Shown here: positions 1 through 5,879 of the stretch, one piece after another
Numbering within the stretch: position 1 is the first letter of the stretch
Layout of the letters: each line of letters opens with the position of its first letter
NCBI GenBank assembly: GCA_013205415.1
Contig: JABMMY010000191.1
Location: forward strand, 1-6,453
Direction: 5' to 3'
DNA: 6,453 nt
Source of the DNA: Deltaproteobacteria bacterium
GTDB taxonomy: Bacteria > Bdellovibrionota > FAC87 > UBA2466
Notes under the pieces: model-generated
The model's input: the letters and a program-made list of their open reading frames with translations, nothing else
What the model was told of the DNA's origin: nothing
Database searches by the model: none
Made by a program: the position numbers and the translations under genes

Positions 1-1
1 C

Positions 2-271
2 TACTATTCGGGGAGAAATGTATGGTTTGTTCCTGTTGATACTGCATTGGTAAATCGACCCTCCCGTCTCATTAAAAATCTGGGTGTTTATATCTTTAAA
101 TCGGCTAAATCCTTAATTCGAAGCTCCGTTGTTTATGGCCTTCGAAATTACAGTGAATATTATTTGGAGCGTCGCAGCCTCATTTTAAAACGAGGACTGA
201 AATTGGTTGGTAAAGTACACACAGAGTTCGCTACCGAGAAAAATGAAGTTTTGAACACAATAAACCTGTAA
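2..271 (+). CDS. C-terminal fragment of an unrecognised protein (5' end outside window)
   Basis: The reading frame is open from the first complete codon at position 2 to TAA at 269-271, giving the last 89 residues of a longer protein. The only in-frame start-like codon is TTG at 47. It has no Shine-Dalgarno sequence before it and coding-like sequence continues upstream of it (YYSGRNVWFVPVD), so the gene almost certainly begins outside the window. The visible part is basic and rich in Leu, Val, Arg and Tyr. A moderately hydrophobic stretch (NLGVYIFKSAKSLIRSSVVYGL) is followed by YSEYYLERRSLILKRGLKLVG. There is no metal-binding cluster or nucleotide-binding loop, and I do not recognise the family. 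The next gene starts 18 bp downstream on the same strand, so the two are probably co-transcribed. I assign no function. Confidence 0.6.
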   Translation, partial: YYSGRNVWFVPVDTALVNRPSRLIKNLGVYIFKSAKSLIRSSVVYGLRNYSEYYLERRSLILKRGLKLVGKVHTEFATEKNEVLNTINL

Positions 272-276
272 AAACC

Positions 277-280
277 AGGA
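277..280 (+). promoter_or_regulatory. Ribosome binding site supporting the TTG start at 290
   Basis: AGGA at 277-280 ends 9 bases before the TTG at 290. No ATG, GTG or other TTG in this frame lies upstream close to this motif. The first in-frame ATG downstream (485) would remove the conserved cysteine cluster of the encoded protein, so this short site decides the start codon. Confidence 0.5.
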
Positions 281-289
281 CTATTTCCT

Positions 290-985
290 TTGAACTTTGA
301 GCAATATAAAATTAAAAAAAGGGAACAGGCTCTTATCGATTGGACCCCGCGGGAATTTTGTCTGTCCTGTCGAAAACCTAAAGTTACCTGCTACTGCCAT
401 CTGGTGCATCCGTTTCATTCCAATCCTGAATTTGTTATTCTTATTCATCGTGCCGAGGCCTTTCGAAAGATTGCAACCGGGCGAATGTCTCATCGGTGTC
501 TCACTAATTCCTCTTTGTTTGTGGGAACCGACTTTACAGAACATGCTGAGGTGAATGCCATCATTGCAGATCCGAAGGTGTTCCCAGTCGTTCTTTATCC
601 CTCAAAAACGGCGGTTAATTTAACCGATCTTTCGTTGGAAGAGAGACGGAACGTATTCCCTTCCGATAGGAGACTGGTCATATTTGTCATCGATGCGACA
701 TGGGCTCAAGCGAAAAGAATGCGTAGGCTAAGTCGAAATATTCTTGCTTTGGCTCCGATCTGTTTTACTCCTCCAAAAGAGTCGGCCTTTTTAATTCGAA
801 AACAACCTAAAAAAATGTGCTACTCAACTATTGAATCGATTCACCAAACGATAGATCTTCTTGGCTGCGGCAGCGGTGAACATGGAAATTTACTTGAGGT
901 GTTTGATAAAATGGTGGCTCAACAGATAGCCTTTGGACATCGAAAAATGCAGCGACGAGGAATAAGACCCAGAGGGGCTTTCTAA
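290..985 (+). CDS. tapT: DTW-domain protein, probable tRNA-uridine aminocarboxypropyltransferase (TapT/YfiP-like)
   Basis: This 231-residue protein has the hallmarks of the DTW (SPOUT-related) family. Near the N terminus is a Cys cluster, C24-x2-C27-x6-C34-x-C36, expected to bind zinc. LIHRAEAFRKIATGR follows at 51-65, matching the family's IHPxE...TGR block. The signature DATW is at 135-138, followed by an Ala/Lys/Arg-rich helix, and STIE is at 179-182. E. coli TapT, a family member, transfers the 3-amino-3-carboxypropyl group of S-adenosylmethionine to uridine 47 of tRNA to make acp3U; other members modify other uridines (D-loop positions), so the exact target here is inferred. The enzyme should be cytosolic. 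It starts at TTG with AGGA upstream; the first in-frame ATG would cut off the Cys cluster. The Pro usual in the IHP motif is Arg here. The stop codon overlaps that of the convergent protease gene. The family call is firm; the orthologous symbol is less so. Confidence 0.87.
   Translation: MNFEQYKIKKREQALIDWTPREFCLSCRKPKVTCYCHLVHPFHSNPEFVILIHRAEAFRKIATGRMSHRCLTNSSLFVGTDFTEHAEVNAIIADPKVFPVVLYPSKTAVNLTDLSLEERRNVFPSDRRLVIFVIDATWAQAKRMRRLSRNILALAPICFTPPKESAFLIRKQPKKMCYSTIESIHQTIDLLGCGSGEHGNLLEVFDKMVAQQIAFGHRKMQRRGIRPRGAF
982..985. other. Overlapping antiparallel stop codons of two convergent genes
   Basis: The four bases CTAA serve as TAA (983-985) for the plus-strand DTW gene and as TAG (984-982 read in reverse) for the minus-strand metalloprotease gene. 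There is therefore no intergenic space, and neither transcript can end without entering the other gene. I see no convincing terminator hairpin on either side; the best stem around 976-989 has about three GC pairs and no T tract. Confidence 0.9.
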
Positions 986-3900
986 TGCCTATTAAATATT
1001 TTGTAGAATTTATCTAAAAACGATCTTTCATGCTCAGCAAATTGGGTGAGGTTCTGAACGGTTTGTTGAAGTTTCTCAATTTGCATTAATAATTTCAAAA
1101 CCAATGGGGTATCTCTCACCGATTCTGGTTTGCCTATCTCGGTATCCATTACTTTACGCTGATCGATACTCAATGTTTTTGCTGCAGCAATCATATCCTC
1201 AAGCACATTTATATTATCCCGAATTAAATGGCCTGAAGCGGTTTCTAATTCTAGGTCGATAAGAGAAACGGGTGCTACATGATACAGATTACCTTCAAGA
1301 AAGGCGGGTGTTATCGCAATCGTTACCGCCCTATTTCTTTCTATCTGATTCATCTGAATTTGAGCTGTAATAGCTGCGCTCTCCTCCTGAGTGTGCCCTT
1401 CGGTTAAAAGTTGCTGATAAAGTTTTCTCGCCTTTTGCCGATAAAAATCATCGGTGGTTAAAAAAGGGGAGGTTCTTTCCAATTGCATTTGAGTTAACTG
1501 AATTAGCTTTCTAGCAGAGGCACCCCCTCCTGAAATAGCCTCCTCGGTACTAAAAAGAGTAAGCGCTATCTCTTTTAGGTTGGAATCGATCGGGGAAATT
1601 TCAAAAATAGTTTCCGGGGTGACCGGTCCTTCATTCGTAATAGCAGTATCGGATAACAGGGTGGTGAGAAATAGTCTGAACTCCACAGCTTCGCGTGAGG
1701 CAAATAAAGAAATTGAAGAGTTGCCACCTATGGGATCCGTTGTAGGGGAGCCTAGTAGTAACAGCGCCATCATTTTATCGTAGATAACTCCTCGCAACTG
1801 AAGATCTCCGGTTACAGGATCTGTAGTGCTGTAATCGGGCCGTGAGGTATTTAAAATAACGGTCGTTAAGGCCTGGTAAGCTAATGCTTTAGCTTTCGTA
1901 GCCTCTTTAATCTGTGCGGGTATCTTGGTAACATCAATTTTCCGCTCCAATACGGTCTTTATCAATTTTAATCGGCCATTTAAATCCTCAATTTTAATTC
2001 CCGTTATTAAATTTACCGTCACAATATCTTTGGGATCCGATTTTGGGTCCGGTTCAATCTGGGTCTTTAATAGCGACCAAAGATTTTCCATCGAACTATC
2101 TTTAGATGCGCGAATGATGGCATCGGCATGGTCGTAAATAAGTCTGAGGGGAGTTAATGAGCTTTGGACTCTGGCCAGGTATCTATTTAATTCAGAGGGC
2201 CCATTGAAATAAACTCGGTCGTTTCTTAAATTATTAAAGGCCCAGGAGCTAAGATAACGATTAAACTGTGATTGCACTATCTCGGATAGGGTAGTTCCCG
2301 AGTCAAAGGGATGACACATTCCATTCAATGAGCTCATGACATCTTCATCGGTACAATAGAGGTAATTATCATTTAGCAAAGCGGTGGTTTTATTTTCAGC
2401 GGTTCCGTAGGCCACCTGAATGGTCGCAATATCATAACCTCCAGGAATTGTGGGCTCCTCGGAGGTTAAAAATGCGTAATCCATGACACTTGAACTTTTA
2501 GAACCTGAGGCGTAATGAGCCTTATCGGCCGATGCCATGAAGTTATGTCGAAGTCCCCAGTTGTGACCCAATTCGTGAGTGAGTAGTGGAGTAAAGATTG
2601 CAATCTCTAATTCATCATCGCTTAGATTTGTGATCTCAACCCCTTTAGAAATTTGGGAAAAAACATCTTCACTTAGTCGTGTCATATTTTTTTTGCTGGT
2701 TTCTAAAAGCTCCTGTTTTGATCTATTTAGAGAATGTATGGGATGAAATGTTTTGCTGATCAAAGAGACCCAGTCAGGATTTACCGGTTTCAATTGGCTA
2801 AGAAGATTCTTATTTTCAGACAATAAAAATAAGGAGGACCCTTTTTTATTCAAGGAAGAAAAGCTTGATATGGGGGGCAGGGTTTGTGAAGTGGCTGGCG
2901 TTGGATTAAGAAGTTTTTCCCACAGTCTCTCTCTCGCAATTGAGGCCTTTAAAACCCCACCGTATAAAATAACATCACCTTTGATAATTTCGCCAGTTCT
3001 GGGATTGGTGTAGCTAGGGCCGTAACCCAAAATACCATGAGAGGCATCTATGCTGGGATCATAGTGAATCATGCTGTAGCGAAGATCTCCTAGGGTTTGA
3101 CCTGTATTTTCTCGAAGTTCAAGAACCGATTTTCCTAGGGCAGACTCGAAAACTTTATTCCAAGCAGCAAATATATTTTGAGCCGCAGGCTTTAGGTGAA
3201 GAGGAAAGTCCTTAGAAAAATAGTAAACGATAGCATGGCCGGTATCCCATCGATTGATGACGGTTGTCTTTTTTGTTTCGCTTTCTAAAACACGACCATA
3301 TTTATCGAAAGATAGGGTGGAGGTGCTAAACATACCAAAACGCCTAGCTAATTCGTCAGAATAAAGTTTTGGAATATAGGTGGCTCGGGGTGTGTAGGGA
3401 AGAAAACTATATTTTAATGAGAGTTGAGTTTCATCCTTTAATTGGTGAGTGACCTCAATATTAATGACCCCTGTTTCTGAATCAACCTCAATGCTATCGG
3501 GTGTGGTGGAATAGGTGCTTTGTTTTGAGAAATTGTCCTGACCCTCTTTAGTAGGATCAATCCTGATGAAGGCTCTTTGTTTCCATGGGCGTCTATTTTC
3601 CGTTTCCTCCTCTTCGTAAGTATCTAGTCCTTCCGAATTTTGTTTTCGTAAGACGTCGACATGCTTAATCGCAAAACTACTGAGGAGATTACTTTTTAGG
3701 GCCGCCTTTTCATCTTTGAAAAGGGGATCTATGGCTAGGATGTCTAGTGTGTTTTCCTTGGTTTCGAACTGAATAAGTTTATTTGAGATCTCATAGGATC
3801 CGATCGGAGTTCCTTCCGTCTCCTTCCCCGCATATTGAATATGGGTGATTGTCTTTTGAAAAAAATAGGTTCCCTGAAAAATAGTTTTGGGCAAGCGGCG

Positions 3901-4005
3901 GCCGTTACTCAGAATAGATTTTACGGGGCGTTCCTTGGCGCACCCTGCGAGAAGAATTGAAAACAGGAGGAGACCTGACGCTAGCCGATTCGTTTTTTGA
4001 AACAT
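982..4005 (-). CDS. Lipoprotein zinc metalloprotease of the EcxA-like/DUF4953 metzincin group
   Basis: This 1007-residue protein begins with a lipoprotein signal peptide: basic n-region, hydrophobic core at 11-20, and lipobox LAGC with the lipidated Cys at 22. The catalytic motif HELGHNWGLRHNF begins at 477, giving zinc ligands H477, H481 and H487 and the general base E478. A methionine turn, SSVMDY, follows with M508. This is the HExxHxxGxxH plus Met-turn layout of metzincins. Other blocks fit the large bacterial zinc-dependent metalloprotease family (DUF5117/DUF4953-like): RPWKQRAFIRID at 139-150, AAWNKVF at 280-286, and GYGPSYTNPRTGEII at 327-341, the probable substrate-side edge strand. 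YDIATIQVAYG is at 524-534 and a Cys pair, C551 and C564, lies in CTDED...CHPFDSGTT. The region after about 590 is mostly predicted helix, and the last 40 residues look like an amphipathic or coiled-coil helix. It should be anchored in the envelope, probably the outer membrane. Substrate unknown. It is the second gene of an operon with the barrel-like gene, 14 bp downstream of it, and overlaps the DTW gene stop. Confidence 0.9.
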   Translation of the reverse strand: MFQKTNRLASGLLLFSILLAGCAKERPVKSILSNGRRLPKTIFQGTYFFQKTITHIQYAGKETEGTPIGSYEISNKLIQFETKENTLDILAIDPLFKDEKAALKSNLLSSFAIKHVDVLRKQNSEGLDTYEEEETENRRPWKQRAFIRIDPTKEGQDNFSKQSTYSTTPDSIEVDSETGVINIEVTHQLKDETQLSLKYSFLPYTPRATYIPKLYSDELARRFGMFSTSTLSFDKYGRVLESETKKTTVINRWDTGHAIVYYFSKDFPLHLKPAAQNIFAAWNKVFESALGKSVLELRENTGQTLGDLRYSMIHYDPSIDASHGILGYGPSYTNPRTGEIIKGDVILYGGVLKASIARERLWEKLLNPTPATSQTLPPISSFSSLNKKGSSLFLLSENKNLLSQLKPVNPDWVSLISKTFHPIHSLNRSKQELLETSKKNMTRLSEDVFSQISKGVEITNLSDDELEIAIFTPLLTHELGHNWGLRHNFMASADKAHYASGSKSSSVMDYAFLTSEEPTIPGGYDIATIQVAYGTAENKTTALLNDNYLYCTDEDVMSSLNGMCHPFDSGTTLSEIVQSQFNRYLSSWAFNNLRNDRVYFNGPSELNRYLARVQSSLTPLRLIYDHADAIIRASKDSSMENLWSLLKTQIEPDPKSDPKDIVTVNLITGIKIEDLNGRLKLIKTVLERKIDVTKIPAQIKEATKAKALAYQALTTVILNTSRPDYSTTDPVTGDLQLRGVIYDKMMALLLLGSPTTDPIGGNSSISLFASREAVEFRLFLTTLLSDTAITNEGPVTPETIFEISPIDSNLKEIALTLFSTEEAISGGGASARKLIQLTQMQLERTSPFLTTDDFYRQKARKLYQQLLTEGHTQEESAAITAQIQMNQIERNRAVTIAITPAFLEGNLYHVAPVSLIDLELETASGHLIRDNINVLEDMIAAAKTLSIDQRKVMDTEIGKPESVRDTPLVLKLLMQIEKLQQTVQNLTQFAEHERSFLDKFYKIFNRH

Positions 4006-4009
4006 GAAT

Positions 4010-4017
4010 CCTCCTTT
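4010..4017 (-). promoter_or_regulatory. Strong Shine-Dalgarno sequence of the metalloprotease gene
   Basis: Read on the minus strand this is AAAGGAGG followed by ATTC and the ATG at 4005-4003. The match to the anti-Shine-Dalgarno sequence is excellent, with a short 4-base gap. It fills nearly all of the 14-bp space after the upstream gene's stop codon, which supports translational coupling of two genes on one mRNA. It contrasts with the upstream gene, which has no clear ribosome binding site. Confidence 0.8.
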
Positions 4018-4019
4018 AA

Positions 4020-4808
4020 TTAAAGAGTGACATCAAGAAACATAGAGACTCTTGAATTTCTACTATCAAAAACCTGTACGGCCCGGTAAAAGCCGGTGGA
4101 ATCATCAACCACACTTGAAAGTAACGAATGTGAAACACCTAGGGATACACTCGATGAAAATAGATACTGGAGCGATTGTGATGAACTATAGTCATTGCGC
4201 CAAAAAGAGGTGTGGGCTTGATCTAAAATAAAGGTGAGAGAGCCCCTCCATTTTTTTATAGAAATTTCAATTGCGATCTGTTCATTGATTCCGTAGCGAG
4301 GCTTGGGCTCGCCATTTGAAAATTGATTGTATTGCGACAGGATCAAATAGGGTCCCATTCTTCCGTTAAGGTTAAGAAAATTAAAAGGGGAGATAAAAAG
4401 TGAGATTGAAGGGCGAGTTCTTAATGACAGGCCTTCACTGCCTATCTTGTCTACCGAAAGTGCCGAGAAGGCCAAAGCGAGTTGAGAATTAAAATCGCTA
4501 TTGGCATCTAGTTCTTTAATGCCGACTAAGGAGATTACAGGAATTTTAATTGAGGAGTATTCACTAGTGGGACGGTCAATGAGGCCTGAAAATTTGACTC
4601 GCGTGTGGGCGTCGTTTTGAAAATCGACCTCGGGTGTGAAGCTAACTGAGCTTTGGCGATTTTCTTTATCTAAAGTAGCTCCGTAGGCGGTCACTAAATT
4701 TAAGGTGAAGGATTTAATCGGATCGGCAGCCAAAGAGATAGAGCTTGCCGAAAGGGCTAAAAAAACGACGCTAAATATTAATGTATAGGAACCCCAAAAT
4801 CTTGTCAT
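4020..4808 (-). CDS. Secreted beta-rich protein, probable outer-membrane beta-barrel
   Basis: I do not recognise a named family. From the ATG at 4808 the protein is 262 residues. It starts with a classical signal peptide: MTRFWGS, a hydrophobic core LIFSVVFLALSAS, and a likely signal peptidase I cut after SLAA before DPIKS (residue 28/29). The mature part of about 234 residues has no cysteine and is full of alternating polar/hydrophobic strands (for example SFTLNLVTAYG, RVKFSGLI, RPSISLFIS, QIAIEISI, GSLTFILDQ). It ends in a strand, SRVSMFLDVTL, placed like the last strand of an outer-membrane barrel, although the final residue is Leu rather than the usual Phe or Tyr. A 10-12 strand barrel is my inference. 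An in-frame ATG at 4865 would give 281 residues, but its 19-residue extension makes an unusually long signal sequence and lies within or before the best promoter candidate, so I prefer 4808. Neither start has a clear Shine-Dalgarno sequence. The lipoprotein protease gene follows after 14 bp, suggesting a shared envelope role. Confidence 0.7.
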   Translation of the reverse strand: MTRFWGSYTLIFSVVFLALSASSISLAADPIKSFTLNLVTAYGATLDKENRQSSVSFTPEVDFQNDAHTRVKFSGLIDRPTSEYSSIKIPVISLVGIKELDANSDFNSQLALAFSALSVDKIGSEGLSLRTRPSISLFISPFNFLNLNGRMGPYLILSQYNQFSNGEPKPRYGINEQIAIEISIKKWRGSLTFILDQAHTSFWRNDYSSSQSLQYLFSSSVSLGVSHSLLSSVVDDSTGFYRAVQVFDSRNSRVSMFLDVTL

Positions 4809-4819
4809 AGGACGCAGTT

Positions 4820-4836
4820 TTATCAAAATTTGATAA
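4820..4836. promoter_or_regulatory. 17-bp perfect palindrome just upstream of the barrel gene start
   Basis: TTATCAAA-A-TTTGATAA is an exact inverted repeat of two 8-base arms around a single A. It lies 11 bases upstream of the preferred ATG at 4808 on the minus strand. As DNA it has the size and symmetry of a binding site for a dimeric repressor. The half-sites run in the opposite orientation to the FNR consensus (TTGAT...ATCAA), so it is not an FNR box. As RNA the one-base loop would prevent a full stem. The role is inferred from position and symmetry. Confidence 0.45.
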
Positions 4837-4868
4837 GTTTGTCCCGTGTTGTTTATGCGGCGCATTAG

Positions 4869-4896
4869 AATGTATTTTAAAATTAAAATAGTGCAA
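4869..4896 (-). promoter_or_regulatory. Candidate promoter of the barrel-metalloprotease operon
   Basis: On the minus strand TTGCAC (4896-4891) is followed after 16 bases by TACATT (4874-4869), a modest match to the sigma-70 -35 and -10 boxes. The spacer is entirely A and T. Transcription would begin near 4862, leaving a leader of about 50 bases before the ATG at 4808 and placing the upstream ATG at 4865 outside or at the very edge of the transcript. The box matches are imperfect, so this is a candidate only. Confidence 0.3.
4873..4890. repeat. 18-bp perfect A/T palindrome in the divergent control region
   Basis: TATTTTAA-AA-TTAAAATA is an exact inverted repeat with 8-base arms and a 2-base centre. 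It coincides almost exactly with the spacer of the candidate minus-strand promoter, a common place for a repressor site. It also contains TAAAAT, a -10-like hexamer, on each strand. Being made only of A and T, it could arise by chance more easily than a mixed-base palindrome. Confidence 0.4.
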
Positions 4897-4902
4897 AAAT
4901 AC

Positions 4903-4908
4903 AGGAGG
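4903..4908 (+). promoter_or_regulatory. Orphan consensus Shine-Dalgarno sequence AGGAGG
   Basis: AGGAGG is a perfect ribosome binding site on the plus strand, 125 bases upstream of folD and therefore too far away to serve it. It is followed by three overlapping GTG codons at 4911, 4913 and 4915. The last is at the usual 6-base distance. It is the main reason for suspecting a small leader ORF here. Confidence 0.4.
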
Positions 4909-4914
4909 TTGTGT

Positions 4915-4983
4915 GTGGCCCAAAAGCGGCACCTTCGACCCTATTTTAGAGTCCTACTGTACGGGCCGATAAGATTGACATAG
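4915..4983 (+). CDS. Possible 22-residue leader peptide or small protein upstream of folD
   Basis: GTG at 4915, 6 bases after AGGAGG, opens a frame of 22 codons ending in TAG at 4981-4983. The peptide would be very basic (about five Arg/Lys and a His) and hydrophobic towards its end: MAQKRHLRPYFRVLL, then YGPIRLT. A competing frame from GTG 4913 (4-base spacing) ends at TAA 4970-4972 and encodes 19 residues (starting MWPKSGTFDP). The sequence does not decide between them. It lies in the folD leader and its last codons overlap the best folD -35 box, so if both are real they belong to different transcripts. The length is within chance expectation; only the ribosome binding site argues for it. 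Confidence 0.22.
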   Translation: MAQKRHLRPYFRVLLYGPIRLT

Positions 4984-5003
4984 GCGCCTTCAATTGCGAT
5001 TCT
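4975..5003 (+). promoter_or_regulatory. Candidate folD promoter
   Basis: A perfect -35 hexamer TTGACA lies at 4975-4980. At the ideal 17-base spacing is GATTCT (4998-5003), which matches the -10 consensus at only three of six positions. Transcription would start near 5010, leaving a leader of about 24 bases. The spacer begins with the 8-bp palindrome AGGCGCCT (4982-4989). The exact -35 box makes this plausible; the poor -10 lowers confidence. Confidence 0.35.
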
Positions 5004-5033
5004 TGTGCCCTAAACAAAGAGACCCCAATCGAT

Positions 5034-5879
5034 ATGAGCCCGTTAATTCTTGATGGAAAAAAGGTAGCTGAATCGGTGTATCAGAAACTTCTTTTAGAGG
5101 TTTCATTACTATCTTTTGTTCCGAAGATTACTTTACTAAGGGTGGGAGAGGATCCCGCTTCTCAATCTTATGTACGAAGCAAAGAGAAAAGGTGTCTTGA
5201 GTTAGGTTTGAGAGGGGAGACCCTGGTATTACCTGAACAGATAGGCGAACAGGAACTGATCTCAAAAATTTTACATCTCAATCGTGATAAAGAGGTTAAT
5301 GGAATTTTGGTGCAGTTGCCACTTCCAGGTCATTTAAATAAGGAAAGGGTATTAAAAAGTATCGATCCTATGAAAGATGTGGATGGGTTGCATCCTGAAA
5401 ATGCCGGACTCTTAGTGCAGGGTAATCCTAGATTTATTCCATGTACGCCCGCTGGGATTTTAGAGATGCTAAAATTTTATCAGATTGCGATTGAAGGAAA
5501 ACGGATAGTCATAGTAGGGCGCAGCGAGATTGTAGGAAGGCCGGTGGCACAGCTTTTATTAAATCACCATGCAACAGTTACCATTTGTCATTCAAAAACT
5601 AAAAACTTAGAGGACGAATTAAAGCGGGCAGAGGTTTTGATTGCGGCCATTGGAAAACCTAAATTTATTAAAGGTGACATGCTTTCTCCAGGTGTTGCAG
5701 TCATTGATGTAGGGATCAATCGAGTGGATGGTCAAATTATTGGAGATGTTGATTTTGAATCTGTAGGCCATAAAACCTCTGCGATCTCTCCCGTTCCAGG
5801 AGGTGTCGGCCCTATGACTATTGCCATGCTAATGCAGAACCTTTGTTTTGCGGCGACTCTTCAATCTAAAAAAGGTTAG
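5034..5879 (+). CDS. folD: Bifunctional methylenetetrahydrofolate dehydrogenase/methenyltetrahydrofolate cyclohydrolase FolD
   Basis: FolD interconverts 5,10-methylene-, 5,10-methenyl- and 10-formyl-tetrahydrofolate in the cytosol. It makes NADPH and supplies one-carbon units for purines and formyl-methionyl-tRNA. The 281-residue length is typical of the family. Visible hallmarks are LDGKKVA at 6-12, the catalytic YVRSK with Y46 and K50, GILVQLPLP at 90-98 with Q94, and DVDGLHPENAG at 115-125 with D117. The dinucleotide-binding loop VGRSEIVGRP is at 161-170, and the C-terminal signature SPVPGGVGPMTIAMLMQN is also present. All expected catalytic residues are present. The ATG at 5034 fits the usual distance to the LDGK motif. 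Upstream the frame stays open for about 28 codons but offers no ATG, GTG or TTG. The ribosome binding site is weak (AAAGAG at 5016-5021). The gene is divergent from the barrel operon, and its TAG stop overlaps that of coaE by four bases. Confidence 0.97.
   Translation: MSPLILDGKKVAESVYQKLLLEVSLLSFVPKITLLRVGEDPASQSYVRSKEKRCLELGLRGETLVLPEQIGEQELISKILHLNRDKEVNGILVQLPLPGHLNKERVLKSIDPMKDVDGLHPENAGLLVQGNPRFIPCTPAGILEMLKFYQIAIEGKRIVIVGRSEIVGRPVAQLLLNHHATVTICHSKTKNLEDELKRAEVLIAAIGKPKFIKGDMLSPGVAVIDVGINRVDGQIIGDVDFESVGHKTSAISPVPGGVGPMTIAMLMQNLCFAATLQSKKG

Noticed and set aside
281..554. Open frames on both strands inside the DTW gene (281-544 minus, 297-554 plus)
   Set aside because: They overlap a clear DTW-domain coding region, have no family motifs and no ribosome binding site, and are shadows of the real frame.
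972..991. Intrinsic terminator at the DTW/protease junction
   Set aside because: Only about three GC pairs (GGC/GCC) form around an 8-base loop, and no T tract follows on either strand.
1580..3013. Three plus-strand open frames inside the metalloprotease gene (1580-1783, 1925-2137, 2753-3013)
   Set aside because: They are antisense to a well-supported coding region carrying conserved motifs, and none has a recognisable protein or start signal.
4820..4836. FNR or CRP binding site at the palindrome
   Set aside because: FNR sites read TTGAT-N4-ATCAA and CRP sites TGTGA-N6-TCACA; here the half-sites are ATCAA...TTGAT in reversed order with a different spacing.
4917..4967. tRNA-like text on the control region: TTCGACC on the plus strand, ACTCTAAA on the minus strand, and GGCCC/GGGCC ends
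   Set aside because: The 5-base arms around TTCGACC do not pair, no acceptor stem or CCA end can be built, and the CTCTAAA stretch lacks a flanking anticodon stem, so no tRNA is supported.
4981..5033. Extension of FolD upstream of 5034
   Set aside because: The frame is open back to a TAG at 4947-4949 but has no ATG, GTG or TTG, and FolD proteins normally start a few residues before the LDGK motif, as at 5034.
4809..5033. Folate riboswitch in the folD leader
   Set aside because: No conserved paired structure or riboswitch-like core is visible, and the region is short, A/T-rich and already occupied by promoter candidates.
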